The notes beneath the pieces were generated by a model. The model ran no database searches and was not told the origin of the DNA. It saw only the letters and a program-made list of their open reading frames with translations. Source: Pseudomonas sp. MTM4 (GTDB taxonomy: Bacteria; Pseudomonadota; Gammaproteobacteria; Pseudomonadales; Pseudomonadaceae). From it: a DNA stretch of 64,000 nucleotides. Both the position numbers and the translations under genes were made by a program. This document shows, piece by piece, positions 19,439 through 28,730 of the stretch (within the stretch, counting starts at the first letter, position 1; each line of letters begins with the position of its first letter). The DNA lies in assembly GCF_019355055.1 (NCBI RefSeq), contig NZ_CP048411.1:434001-498000 (forward strand), in the 5' to 3' direction.

Positions 19439-21065
19439 GTGCTTGTCCCTCTTCTGGTTGTTCAGCCGCTGGCACCATGAAGGCGGATTCCAGCAACTGC
19501 TGTGTATATGGATGTTGGGGGGTGGCGAAGATAGCCTCGGCCACTCCCTGTTCAACGACCTTGCCTTGCTTGACGACCATCATCTGGTGGCTCAGAGCTC
19601 TTACCACCGCCAGATCGTGGCTGATGAACAGGTAGGTCAGGTTGTACTTGGCCTGTAGCGAGCGTAGTAGCTCCACGACTTGCCGCTGTACGGTTCTATC
19701 CAGCGCTGAGGTTGGCTCATCGAGCAGGATCAGCTCCGGCTTGAGCACCAGGGCTCTGGCTATCGCGATACGCTGCCGCTGGCCCCCCGAGAATTCGTGG
19801 GGATAGCGGTGGCGGCTCTCCGGGTCGAGCCCAACCTCGACCAGCGCATCGATGATTGCCTGCGCCTGTTCCTCCGCATTGCCCATTCCATGAATGCCAA
19901 GCCCTTCGCCAACAATCTGGCCGACCGACATTCGGGGACTGAGGCTACCGAATGGATCTTGAAATACGACCTGCATTTGACGCCGCAACGGACGTACCAA
20001 ACGTTGCGACATCTTCTCCAGTGCTTGACCCTGAAACCGGATTTCGCCATTGCTGGCTAGCAGCCGCAGGATTGCAAGCCCCAACGTAGATTTCCCCGAG
20101 CCGCTTTCCCCGACGATGCCCAGCGTCTGGCCCTTAGGCAAGCTGAAGGTGACGCCATCAACCGCTTTGATGTGATCGACGGTGTGCCTGAATAACCCCT
20201 TCTTGATAGGGAACCAGACGCGCAGATTATTCACTTCCAGCAGCGTCGGCGATGGTGCTTCAACTGTTACCGGACCGCCGCTCGGCTCCGCCGCAAGTAG
20301 CTCCCGGGTATAGGGGTGCTGTGGCGAACGAAACAATTCTTCGCAATGCGCTTGTTCGACGACGCGACCGCTCTGCATGACACATACACGATGAGCGATT
20401 CGGCGAACGAGGTTTAGATCATGGCTGATCAGCAACAGCGCCATGCCCAGGCGTGCCTGCAGATCCTTGAGCAGCTCCAGGATTTTCAACTGGACCGTTA
20501 CGTCCAGCGCTGTGGTCGGTTCATCGGCGATGAGCAGTTCGGGTTCGTTCGCCAGCGCCATGGCGATCACCACACGTTGACGCTGACCGCCTGACAGTTC
20601 GTGCGGATAGGCACGAATACGCTTGGCAGGTTCTGGAATGCCGACCAGTTCGAGAAGCTCGAGGGTGCGTGCCGTGGCGGCTTTGCCGTTGAGGCCCTTG
20701 TGAATCTGCAGCACTTCATTGATCTGCTTGCCAACGGTATGCAGCGGATTCAGCGATGTCATCGGCTCCTGGAACACCATGGCGATGCGGTCGCCACGTA
20801 TGCCACGCATGCGTTTTTCGGTTGCCTTGAGCAGGTCTTCACCGGAGTAGCGGATTTCACCGGCTGGATGTTGGGCGAGCGGGTAGGGCAGCAGGCGCAG
20901 GATCGAATGAGCCGTGACGGACTTGCCGGAACCGCTTTCACCCACCAGTGCCAGGGTCTCGCCCTTGCGGATATCGAAGCTAACACCTTCTACGACCCGC
21001 TGAACCCGGTCCCCGGTGGCGAACTCGACGGCCAGATCGCGGACCTCTATCAGATTCTCAGCCAT
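19419..21065 (-). CDS. nppD: Peptide ABC transporter, fused double ATP-binding protein (YejF/NppD type)
   Basis: 548 residues from the ATG at 21065. Two complete ABC ATPase domains are in tandem. Walker A motifs are [13 protein letters not shown] (first) and [13 protein letters not shown] (second), and the ABC signatures are LSGGQRQRV and FSGGQRQRI. Each half has the Walker [13 protein letters not shown] or [10 protein letters not shown]. This fused arrangement is that of YejF. It powers import of peptides, and in P. aeruginosa the orthologous NppA1A2BCD system takes up peptidyl-nucleoside antibiotics. It starts one base after the nppC stop. Confidence 0.93.
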   Translation of the reverse strand: MAENLIEVRDLAVEFATGDRVQRVVEGVSFDIRKGETLALVGESGSGKSVTAHSILRLLPYPLAQHPAGEIRYSGEDLLKATEKRMRGIRGDRIAMVFQEPMTSLNPLHTVGKQINEVLQIHKGLNGKAATARTLELLELVGIPEPAKRIRAYPHELSGGQRQRVVIAMALANEPELLIADEPTTALDVTVQLKILELLKDLQARLGMALLLISHDLNLVRRIAHRVCVMQSGRVVEQAHCEELFRSPQHPYTRELLAAEPSGGPVTVEAPSPTLLEVNNLRVWFPIKKGLFRHTVDHIKAVDGVTFSLPKGQTLGIVGESGSGKSTLGLAILRLLASNGEIRFQGQALEKMSQRLVRPLRRQMQVVFQDPFGSLSPRMSVGQIVGEGLGIHGMGNAEEQAQAIIDALVEVGLDPESRHRYPHEFSGGQRQRIAIARALVLKPELILLDEPTSALDRTVQRQVVELLRSLQAKYNLTYLFISHDLAVVRALSHQMMVVKQGKVVEQGVAEAIFATPQHPYTQQLLESAFMVPAAEQPEEGQAHGFSYR

Positions 21066-21066
21066 G

Positions 21067-22086
21067 CTATTTCCTTGGATCGAAGGCATCGCGAGCGGCC
21101 TCGCCGATGAATACCAGCAGAGTCAGCATGACGGCCAACACCATGAATGCACTGATGCCAAGCCAAGGCGCCTGCAGATTCGCCTTGCCTTGCGCGACCA
21201 GTTCGCCCAGCGATGGGGCACCAGGCGGCAGGCCGAAGCCAAGGAAGTCCAAAGCGGTTAGCGTGCCAATTGCTCCGGTCAGGATGAACGGCATGAAGGT
21301 CATGGTCGACACCATCGCATTCGGAAGGATGTGACGGAACATGATTGCGCCGTTGCGCATGCCCAACGCCCGTGCAGCGCGGACGTATTCGAGGTTGCGT
21401 CCACGCAAGAACTCGGCGCGCACGACATCGACCAGGCTCATCCAGGAAAACAGCAGCATGATGCCAAGCAACCACCAGAAATTCGGCTGCACGAAGCTCG
21501 CAAGGATGATGAGCAGATAGAGCACCGGCAATCCGGACCAGATTTCCAGGACCCGCTGACCGACGAGATCCACCCAGCCGCCGTAGAAGCCCTGCAACGC
21601 ACCGGCTACGACGCCTATCACCGAACTGATCAGCGTCAGGGTCAGCGCGAACAATACCGAGATGCGGAAACCGTAGATGATCCGGGCCAATACGTCGCGG
21701 CCCTGATCATCGGTACCCAGCCAGTTACTCCAAGATGGCGGGGCGGGCGCAGGCACCTGAAGGTCGTAATTGATGCTGGAGTGATGGAATGGAATCGGTG
21801 GCCAGATCATCCAGCCGTCCTTCTTTTCGATCAGCTCCTGAATGTACGGCCCCTTGTAATCGGCCTGCAGCGGGAATTCGCCGCCGAACACCGTCTCCGG
21901 ATAGCGTTCGAATACGGGGAAATACCAGCCGCCGTCGAAGCGCACCACGATCGGCTTGTCGTTGGCAATCAGCTCGGCTCCGAGACTCAGCACGAACAGG
22001 GTGAGAAATATCCACAGCGACCACCAGCCGCGTTTGTGGGCTTTGAACAGGGCGAAGCGGCGCTGATTCAGCGGCGACAGCTGCAT
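21067..22086 (-). CDS. nppC: Peptide ABC transporter permease (YejE/NppC type)
   Basis: 339 residues. An N-terminal helix (WWSLWIFLTLFVLSLGAELI) is followed by a long periplasmic loop (about residues 45-130) with GGWYFPVFERYPETVFGGEF, characteristic of YejE. The inner-membrane core has the EAA-like loop DVVRAEFLRGRNLEYVRAAR and ALGMRNGAIMFRHILPNAM. It pairs with NppB to form the channel. The gene lies one base from both nppB and nppD. Confidence 0.93.
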   Translation of the reverse strand: MQLSPLNQRRFALFKAHKRGWWSLWIFLTLFVLSLGAELIANDKPIVVRFDGGWYFPVFERYPETVFGGEFPLQADYKGPYIQELIEKKDGWMIWPPIPFHHSSINYDLQVPAPAPPSWSNWLGTDDQGRDVLARIIYGFRISVLFALTLTLISSVIGVVAGALQGFYGGWVDLVGQRVLEIWSGLPVLYLLIILASFVQPNFWWLLGIMLLFSWMSLVDVVRAEFLRGRNLEYVRAARALGMRNGAIMFRHILPNAMVSTMTFMPFILTGAIGTLTALDFLGFGLPPGAPSLGELVAQGKANLQAPWLGISAFMVLAVMLTLLVFIGEAARDAFDPRK

Positions 22087-22087
22087 C

Positions 22088-23161
22088 TCAGGCCTCCCTG
22101 CTTTCGAAATCGATTCGCGGATCGACCAGTGTGTAGGTCAGATCACCGATCAGCTTGACCACCAAGCCGAGCAGGGTGAACAGGAAGAGGGTGCCGAACA
22201 CGACGGGATAGTCGCGGTTGATGGCGGCTTCGAAGCTGAGCAGGCCAAGGCCGTCGAGCGAGAAGATCACTTCGATCAACAGCGAACCGGTGAAGAACAT
22301 ACCGATGAAGGCTGCTGGAAAACCCGCGATGATGATCAGCATTGCGTTGCGAAAGACATGGCCGTAGAGAACGCGATTCTTGCTCAGGCCCTTGGCTCGT
22401 GCCGTGATCACGTACTGCTTGTTGATTTCGTCGAGAAAGCTATTTTTCGTCAGCAGGGTCAGGGTCGCGAAGTTGCCGATGACCAGGGCCGTGACCGGAA
22501 GCGCCAAGTGCCAGAAGTAGTCGAGAATCTTGCCGCCCAGCGTCAGCTCATCGAAATTGCCCGAAGACAGCCCTCGCAACGGAAACCAGTTCCAGTAGCT
22601 GCCACCGGCAAACAGTACGATCAGCAGGATGGCGAACAGAAATGCCGGTATCGCATAGCCGATGATAATCGCCGAACTGGTCCAGACATCGAAAGGGCTG
22701 CCATGACGAGTCGCCTTGGCGATACCCAGCGGTATCGACGCCAGATACATGATCAGCGTGCTCCATAGCCCCAGCGAGATCGACACCGGCATCTTTTCGA
22801 TGATCAGATCGGTCACCTTGGCGTCACGGAAGAAGCTTTCGCCGAAATCCAGGCGCAGATAGTTGCTGAGCATGATCCAGAAACGTTCCGGTGCCGGTTT
22901 GTCGAAGCCGTACAGACGTTCAATCTCCGCGATCAGGTCCGGGTCTAGCCCTTGCGCGCCCCGATAGCTGTTGCTGCCGGTAGCCACTTCAGAGCCACCA
23001 CCTGCAATGCGGCTCGTCGCGCCTTCGAACCCTTCGAGTTTGGCGATCGCCTGCTCGACCGGCCCCCCAGGCGCGGCCTGGATGATGATGAAGTTGATCA
23101 GCAGAATGCCGAACAGGGTGGGAATGATCAGCAGCAAACGCCGGAAAATGTACGCCAGCAT
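22088..23161 (-). CDS. nppB: Peptide ABC transporter permease (YejB/NppB type)
   Basis: 357 residues from the ATG at 23161 ([20 protein letters not shown]), the canonical DppB/OppB-like N-terminus with RRLLxxIPTL. The ABC permease core includes [20 protein letters not shown] (EAA loop). [21 protein letters not shown] periplasmic insertion is YejB-like. The open frame extends upstream, but the extension overlaps nppA2 and is not family-like. Confidence 0.93.
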   Translation of the reverse strand: MLAYIFRRLLLIIPTLFGILLINFIIIQAAPGGPVEQAIAKLEGFEGATSRIAGGGSEVATGSNSYRGAQGLDPDLIAEIERLYGFDKPAPERFWIMLSNYLRLDFGESFFRDAKVTDLIIEKMPVSISLGLWSTLIMYLASIPLGIAKATRHGSPFDVWTSSAIIIGYAIPAFLFAILLIVLFAGGSYWNWFPLRGLSSGNFDELTLGGKILDYFWHLALPVTALVIGNFATLTLLTKNSFLDEINKQYVITARAKGLSKNRVLYGHVFRNAMLIIIAGFPAAFIGMFFTGSLLIEVIFSLDGLGLLSFEAAINRDYPVVFGTLFLFTLLGLVVKLIGDLTYTLVDPRIDFESREA

Positions 23162-23163
23162 GC

Positions 23164-25032
23164 CTATCGCTCCGCTGCTCGGGTGGAGTCGCTGGCGTCT
23201 GATTCTGTGATTGGCTCTTGCGGATCGGGGCTGTCGACGTTGGGCTTGTGCCACCAGGTCATCAGGCCAATATCGTAACGAGGTGTCGTTTTGGGGTGAG
23301 CCAGATGATTCCAGTACGCCACACGCCAGGTCTTGATGTGCCAGTTCGGAATCACGTAGTGCCCCCAAAGCAGTACGCGATCCAATGCGCGGGTGCGGGT
23401 GATCAGCTCTTCACGCGAGTCGGCGGCGATCAGCTTTTCCACCAGCGTATCGATGGCTGGGTCCTTCAGCCCAATGAAGTTGCGGCTGCCGGGATTGTCC
23501 GCACTCGCTGAATGCCAGTACTCGCGCTGTTCGTTGCCCGGAGAGCTGGATTGGCCGAAACCGCTAACGATCATGTCGTAGTCGCGCGAGCGCAACCGGT
23601 TGATGTATTGAGATACGTCGACCCGGCGGATCTCCAGCTCGATCCCCAGACCGGCAAGGTTGCGCTTGTACGGGAGGAGCACCCGTTCGAAGTCGGCCTG
23701 TACCAGCAGAAACTCCAGTTTTACCGGCTTGCCCTCGGCATCCACCATGCGATCGTTTTCAATCTTCCAGCCAGCGTCGGTGAGTAGCTCGTAAGCGCGG
23801 CGCTGCTGCTCTCGGATCATGCCGTCGGCGTTGGTCTGCGGCAGTTCGAAGGATTTTTCGAACACCTCTTCGGGTATTTGGCCACGCAGGGGTTCGAGAA
23901 TGCTCAGTTCGTTCTCGCTCGGCATGCCCGAGGAGGCGAGTTCCGAATTGTCGAAGTAGCTGGTGGTGCGGGTGTAGGCGCCGTTGAACAGCTGGCGATT
24001 GGTCCATTCGAAATCGAACAGCAGCGCCAGGGCTTCTCGAACCCTGATGTCTTGAAGGTGTTGTCGGCGAGTATTGAAGATGAAGCCCTGCATGCCTTGC
24101 GGATTGTGATTGGCGATCTCGTCCTTGATGATCCGCCCGTCTCGGACCGCGTCGGTATCGTAGGCGGTCGCCCAGTTCTTCGCGCTGGTTTCCAGCCAGT
24201 AATCGAAATGTCCGGCCTTGAAGGCCTGTAGCGCTACCGTGTTGTCGCGGTAGTAATCGTGGTGCACATGGTCGAAGTTGTAAAAGCCGCGGTTGACGGC
24301 TAGGTCCTTGCCCCAATAGTCCTCGACACGGGCATAGCGCACCGAGCGTCCAGCTTCCGCGCGTTCGATTCGATAGGGGCCACTGCCTAGCGGCGGCTCC
24401 ATGCTGCCGGAGGTGAAGTCCCGCTCGGCCCACCAGTGCTTCGGCAGGACCGGTAATTGTCCGAGAATCAGCGGCAGTTCGCGGTTGCCGCCATGCTTGA
24501 AGTCGAAACGCACGCGGCGTGGACTTTCGGCCACGGCTTTCTCTACGTCGGCGTAGTAGCCACGGTAGTGCGGCGCGCCCTGGCTTATCAGCGTCTCGAA
24601 GGTAAATACGACATCTTCCGCCTCAACCGGCTCGCCGTCGTGAAAGCGCGCTTCGGGCCGTAGATGGAAGCGAACCCACTCATTGTTCGGGCCCTTTTCG
24701 ATCTTTTCTGCCAGCAGGCCGTAAACCGTGAAAGGTTCATCCAGGCTGCTGGTCGTCAGAGTGTCGTAGATCAGGCCGATGTCGTCCGCAGCGACGCCTT
24801 TATTGATGAAAGGGTTGAGCGAATCGAAACCGCCGAAGCCTGCCTGTCGCAGCGTGCCGCCCTTGGGCGCATTGGGGTTGACGTAATCGAAGTGAGAGAA
24901 GTCAGCGGAATACTTGGCCGGCTCGTCGTACAGCGTCAATGCATGCCGGGGCGCCGCTTGGGCAACGCCCAGAAGGCATAACACGGCAAGGATTCCCGTA
25001 TGCAGGATCGGTAATCGTATGTTTCTTGTCAT
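23164..25032 (-). CDS. nppA2: Periplasmic peptide-binding protein, second copy (YejA/NppA2 type)
   Basis: 622 residues from the ATG at 25032. The signal peptide is [23 protein letters not shown] family 5 fold: [20 protein letters not shown], the [20 protein letters not shown] segment, and [20 protein letters not shown]. It captures peptides for NppBCD. Its ATG overlaps the stop codon of the preceding paralogue in an ATGA arrangement, showing tight coupling. The C-terminus carries an extra acidic tail ([17 protein letters not shown]) absent from its twin. Confidence 0.92.
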   Translation of the reverse strand: MTRNIRLPILHTGILAVLCLLGVAQAAPRHALTLYDEPAKYSADFSHFDYVNPNAPKGGTLRQAGFGGFDSLNPFINKGVAADDIGLIYDTLTTSSLDEPFTVYGLLAEKIEKGPNNEWVRFHLRPEARFHDGEPVEAEDVVFTFETLISQGAPHYRGYYADVEKAVAESPRRVRFDFKHGGNRELPLILGQLPVLPKHWWAERDFTSGSMEPPLGSGPYRIERAEAGRSVRYARVEDYWGKDLAVNRGFYNFDHVHHDYYRDNTVALQAFKAGHFDYWLETSAKNWATAYDTDAVRDGRIIKDEIANHNPQGMQGFIFNTRRQHLQDIRVREALALLFDFEWTNRQLFNGAYTRTTSYFDNSELASSGMPSENELSILEPLRGQIPEEVFEKSFELPQTNADGMIREQQRRAYELLTDAGWKIENDRMVDAEGKPVKLEFLLVQADFERVLLPYKRNLAGLGIELEIRRVDVSQYINRLRSRDYDMIVSGFGQSSSPGNEQREYWHSASADNPGSRNFIGLKDPAIDTLVEKLIAADSREELITRTRALDRVLLWGHYVIPNWHIKTWRVAYWNHLAHPKTTPRYDIGLMTWWHKPNVDSPDPQEPITESDASDSTRAAER

Positions 25033-26879
25033 TGAGCCTTCTCCAGATCCTTCAGCCACCAGGCACGCAACCCGAGAGTGTACGGCGGCGTGGTGACATG
25101 GGCGAACCGATTGCGGTACGCCAGGCGGTGGTAACTGATGTACCAGTTGGGGATGGTGTAGTGATTCCAGAGCAAAACGCGGTCGATGGCGCGCGCGGCG
25201 GCGATCTGCTCTTCTCTGGTTTTGGCCGCCAGCAATTTGCCGATCAGCTCATCGATCAATGGGTTGGCGATGCCGGCGTAATTGCGGCCACCTTTGACGT
25301 TCACCTGGCTGGAGTGGAAATACAGCCACTGTTCGAGGCCAGGGCTGAGGCTCTGACCCAGCGTTGTCAGAATCATGTCGTAGTCGTACTGATCCAGGCG
25401 CTGCTTATACTGCGCACTATCAACGGTACGCAAGCGAGCCTGTATGCCAATGCGAGCCATATTTTCCACGTAAGGCTGAAGAATGCGCTCTAGTCGCGGA
25501 TTGACGAGCAGAATCTCGAACTGGAAAGCGCGGCCTGCGTGGTCGCGAAGACCATCAGCCGTCAGTTTCCAGCCAGCTTGATTGAGTAGGTTGAGCGCTT
25601 CGCGCAAGGTGTCGCGTGGAATACCGCGCCCGTCCGTTTTCGGCAGTTCGTAGGGCTCGGTGAATAGTTCGGCGGGCAACTGGTCGCGGAAAGGCGACAA
25701 CAGCAACCATTCACCTCCTTTCGGTGTGCCGGTCGCCGCGAAGTCGCTGTTCGGATAGTAGCTTTCGCTGCGCTGATAAGCGCCATAGAACAGCGCGCGG
25801 TTGGTCCATTCAAAATCGAACATCATGCCCAAGGCCTGACGAATCCTGATGTCGGCAAAGGTCTGCCTGCGCCCGTTCATGAACAGCGCCTGCGTCTGGG
25901 TGGGGATCTGATGCGGGATTTCAGCGCGGATCACGTCACCGCGCAGAACAGCGGGAAACTGGTAACCGTTGGCCCAGTTCTTCGCCTGATGCTCGATGTA
26001 GAAGTCGAATTCGCCGACCTTGAAAGCTTCGAATGCAACCGTGCTGTCTCGATAGAACTCGACGTCGACACGGTTGAAATTGTATTTGCCGCGGTTGGCT
26101 GGAAGCTCCGCGCCCCACCAGTCCTTCACCCGCTCGAAGGTTACCCGGCGTCCCGGTTGCACCTCGCTGATGCGGTAAGGGCCGCTACCCAGTGGTGGCT
26201 CGAACGTCGTGGCGCGGAAATCGCGGTCTTTCCAATAATGTTGCGGCAGTACCGGTAGTTCGCCGAGGCGCATGATCAGCAGCGGATTGCCGGGCTTGTC
26301 GAATACGAAGCGAATCCGGTGGCGGTTGAGTATGTCGACGCGCTCGATGCCTTGCAGGTCGGTGCGAAAGCGCGGATGACCATCCTTGACCAGCAAACGA
26401 TAGGAAAAGGCTACGTCATAAGCCGTGATCGGTTGGCCATCATGAAAGCGAGCCGAATCGCGCAGATTGAATACCACCCAGCTATGGTTGTCGCTGTACT
26501 CGATGGTTTCGGCGATAAGCCCGTAGGCCGAAGCAGACTCATCGCCGGAAGGATCATAAACGCCCGTTCCCACCATCAACGGTTCGTTCAGCTCACTGAT
26601 GCCATATTGGAAGAACCCTGGCGTCGCGGTCGGGCTGGTCCCTTTGAAAGTGTAGGGGTTGAGCGTGTCGAACGTGCCTGAAGCCATTAATCGTACACGG
26701 CCCCCCTTCGGGGCATCGGGATTCACCCAGTCGAAGTGGGTGAAGTCTTTCGCATACTTGAGGGTGCCGAACTGGGCATAACCGTGGCTCTCGCTGATGG
26801 TCGCGAACGACGGAAAGCTAAATCCCAGGCAGCTCAATAACAATAGGATGGGTCGCATCAAACGGTGAATCCGATCCAT
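25029..26879 (-). CDS. nppA1: Periplasmic peptide-binding protein, first copy (YejA/NppA1 type)
   Basis: 616 residues from the ATG at 26879; an internal ATG at 26858 would give an equally good signal peptide (RPILLLLSCLGFSFPSFA). SBP family 5, paralogous to the next gene: HFDWVNPDAPKGGRVRLMAS, FNLRDSARFHDGQPITAYDV and GSGPYRISEVQPGRRVTFER line up with it. It is the first gene of a five-gene transporter operon that continues into fabI. The promoter must lie in the 26880-26979 segment or in the adjoining mobile element. Confidence 0.92.
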   Translation of the reverse strand: MDRIHRLMRPILLLLSCLGFSFPSFATISESHGYAQFGTLKYAKDFTHFDWVNPDAPKGGRVRLMASGTFDTLNPYTFKGTSPTATPGFFQYGISELNEPLMVGTGVYDPSGDESASAYGLIAETIEYSDNHSWVVFNLRDSARFHDGQPITAYDVAFSYRLLVKDGHPRFRTDLQGIERVDILNRHRIRFVFDKPGNPLLIMRLGELPVLPQHYWKDRDFRATTFEPPLGSGPYRISEVQPGRRVTFERVKDWWGAELPANRGKYNFNRVDVEFYRDSTVAFEAFKVGEFDFYIEHQAKNWANGYQFPAVLRGDVIRAEIPHQIPTQTQALFMNGRRQTFADIRIRQALGMMFDFEWTNRALFYGAYQRSESYYPNSDFAATGTPKGGEWLLLSPFRDQLPAELFTEPYELPKTDGRGIPRDTLREALNLLNQAGWKLTADGLRDHAGRAFQFEILLVNPRLERILQPYVENMARIGIQARLRTVDSAQYKQRLDQYDYDMILTTLGQSLSPGLEQWLYFHSSQVNVKGGRNYAGIANPLIDELIGKLLAAKTREEQIAAARAIDRVLLWNHYTIPNWYISYHRLAYRNRFAHVTTPPYTLGLRAWWLKDLEKAQ

Positions 26880-27264
26880 GGCGCTTTCGGTCTTTTCGGC
26901 CGGCTACAGTAACAGCTTGTATCCGCTGGAAAAAGGCCGGCCATCTGGGCACACTGCCCGCTATAGCTGCCGTGGCGTTAGGGTCTGTTGACGTTTCGTT
27001 CGCGGCCGCGCCGAAGCCTGTTTTGGCGCGAAGCAAGGCACGAGGAGTGAAGTTTGGTCGTTCCAAATAAGCGACGAGAAACGCCGCATCGCGCCAAAAC
27101 AGGCCCGGCCCGAAGGGTTGCGCGGCAGATGGCGCCATGCGGCGTTGCGGGACTTGGCAAGGGAGCAACCATTACCTGCGTCCCGCGCCTGGCCTGGCGC
27201 CATTTGGCGCAGCAACGCGGCTCGCGACGAAACGTCAACAGACCCTCGGTGAGGTCGCAAAATC
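26880..27264. other. Divergent intergenic region occupied largely by a MITE-like repeat
   Basis: 385 bp between nppA1 (minus) and an HDOD gene (plus). Bases 26980-27246 are a MITE-like element. The remaining 100 bp beside nppA1 contains CCGGCC-type inverted repeats but no clear promoter. Short frames inside, such as 26961-27260 minus, are not genes. Confidence 0.7.
26980..27246. mobile_element. MITE-like non-autonomous element with 20-bp terminal inverted repeats
   Basis: Perfect terminal inverted repeats AGGGTCTGTTGACGTTTCGT (26980-26999) and its complement (27227-27246) bound a 267-bp unit. Inside is a 16-bp perfect inverted repeat, GCCTGTTTTGGCGCGA (27016-27031 / 27089-27104). There is also a GCGGGAC/GTCCCGC pair (27147-27153 / 27180-27186), so the whole unit can fold into a multi-arm structure. 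No transposase is encoded. No obvious target duplication flanks it (GTTA left, CGGT right). I recognise the end sequence from dispersed intergenic repeats of pseudomonads and relatives, from memory only. Confidence 0.72.
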
Positions 27265-28710
27265 TTGAGTGAAACTAGCTACGGTTTGCAGGCATGGATA
27301 GACCGCTTGAACCAGTCCGAGTTACCGGCATTGGCGACGGTCGTGCAGGAGCTGCAGCGCCTTACGGGGCAGCAGCATGCCTCCGTGCAACAACTTGCCG
27401 ACGTTCTGCTGCGCGACGCCGCGCTGACGGCCAAGGTGCTTCGGGTTGGTAATAGCAGCTATTACAACCCGTCACAGGAAACCATCAAGACCATTTCTCG
27501 CGCGATCGTCATGATCGGCTTCGATAACGTCCGTTCGATCAGTCTCTCAGTCAGTCTCATCGATGGGCTGATGGATCGCGCGCCGCGCCAGCAGCTGCAG
27601 GAACTGTTGGCACGGTCGTTTCACGCTGCGGTGCAGGCGCGCAATATTGCCGGTTACGTACTGGCGAAACATGAGGAAGAAGTGTTCATCGCGGCGTTGC
27701 TGCATGAGGTCGGCGAGCTTGCCTTCTGGGGGTGCGGTGGTGTGCAGGCCGATGAGCTCGCAGAGGCTCTGGCGGCCCGCGACACTGATCATGAGCAGGC
27801 GGTTGAAGACGTGCTCGGCACCAGTTTCCGCCAGTTGAATCTCGGCATGATCAAAAGCTGGAATATCGGAGAGCTCGCCAGCCTGGCTCATGGTTCAGCT
27901 AATTTGCGGGATCCAGCCGTGCATTCGATCAGCCTGGGGGTGCGCATCAGCGCGGCTGCGCTGGACGGATGGGGCAGTCCCGGAATGGAGGAGTTGGTCA
28001 GTGAGCTGGCCGAGTTTTGCGGCATATCCGAAGCGGATGCGATGCAGCAAATCTTTGCGAGCGCCGATGAAGCGGTCAAGATCGCGACGACCTTCGGCGC
28101 CAGTCGATTAAGCAAGCTGATCCCATCAACCGACCCCGAACAAGTGCGGCTGCAGCAGGCGCAGCGTAGAACGAGCCACTTGCAACCAAATCTGCTGTTG
28201 ATGCAGCAGACCATGCAGGATCTCGGGATGATGGCGTCCGGCAAGGGCGACGTCGCGTTGATCCTCGATGCGTTACTCAAAGGTTTGCATGAGGGCGCCG
28301 GGTTGGAGCGCGTGATGCTGACTGTTCTTGCGGATCGACAAACGACGTTTCGTGCAAAATGCGTCGTTGGGGAACAGACGCAGCCTTGGCTCGAAACCTT
28401 CGTCCTGCCTATCGAGCTGTCGATCCAGACGCACATATTCAGTTACGTGCTTCGTCAACGTCAGCCGCTATGGATGGGCGTGCCGGCAAGCTACAAGCTC
28501 GATGAATTGGTCACATTGCCGCTTCGGCAGCAGTTGGGCAAGGGCATGTTCTTCATTGCACCGATCATGGCGGGTACGCGTGAAATCGGTGTGCTCTACG
28601 CGGATAGCCGGATTTCCGGCCGAGCGTTGAAACATGAGCAGTTCGTGGCTTTTCAACGATTCGCCCAACTGGCCGGACGCTGCCTCGAGGCGCTGAGCAG
28701 ACGCGGCTGA
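27265..28710 (+). CDS. HDOD-domain signalling protein with C-terminal GAF-like domain
   Basis: 481 residues from a TTG at 27265, preceded by GTGAGG; no earlier ATG is in frame. The N-terminal HDOD domain (about 10-215) has the typical LPALATVVQELQRLTGQQHA start, DAALTAKVLRVGNSSYYNPS, and AALLHEVGELAFWGCGG in place of the HD metal site. The C-terminal half (about 325-480) looks like a GAF sensor domain (MFFIAPIMAGTREIGVLYAD). HDOD proteins act in signalling and cell-cycle or motility control. The start codon is only 18 bases from the end of the MITE, so the element may supply or disrupt its promoter. Confidence 0.85.
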   Translation: MSETSYGLQAWIDRLNQSELPALATVVQELQRLTGQQHASVQQLADVLLRDAALTAKVLRVGNSSYYNPSQETIKTISRAIVMIGFDNVRSISLSVSLIDGLMDRAPRQQLQELLARSFHAAVQARNIAGYVLAKHEEEVFIAALLHEVGELAFWGCGGVQADELAEALAARDTDHEQAVEDVLGTSFRQLNLGMIKSWNIGELASLAHGSANLRDPAVHSISLGVRISAAALDGWGSPGMEELVSELAEFCGISEADAMQQIFASADEAVKIATTFGASRLSKLIPSTDPEQVRLQQAQRRTSHLQPNLLLMQQTMQDLGMMASGKGDVALILDALLKGLHEGAGLERVMLTVLADRQTTFRAKCVVGEQTQPWLETFVLPIELSIQTHIFSYVLRQRQPLWMGVPASYKLDELVTLPLRQQLGKGMFFIAPIMAGTREIGVLYADSRISGRALKHEQFVAFQRFAQLAGRCLEALSRRG

Positions 28711-28730
28711 AAAGGCGCGCCTGCCATGCC

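Noticed and set aside
26961..27260. Short ORFs (99, 86 and 72 codons) in the nppA1-HDOD gap
   Set aside because: They span the terminal and inner inverted repeats of the MITE-like unit, so they are by-products of its sequence.
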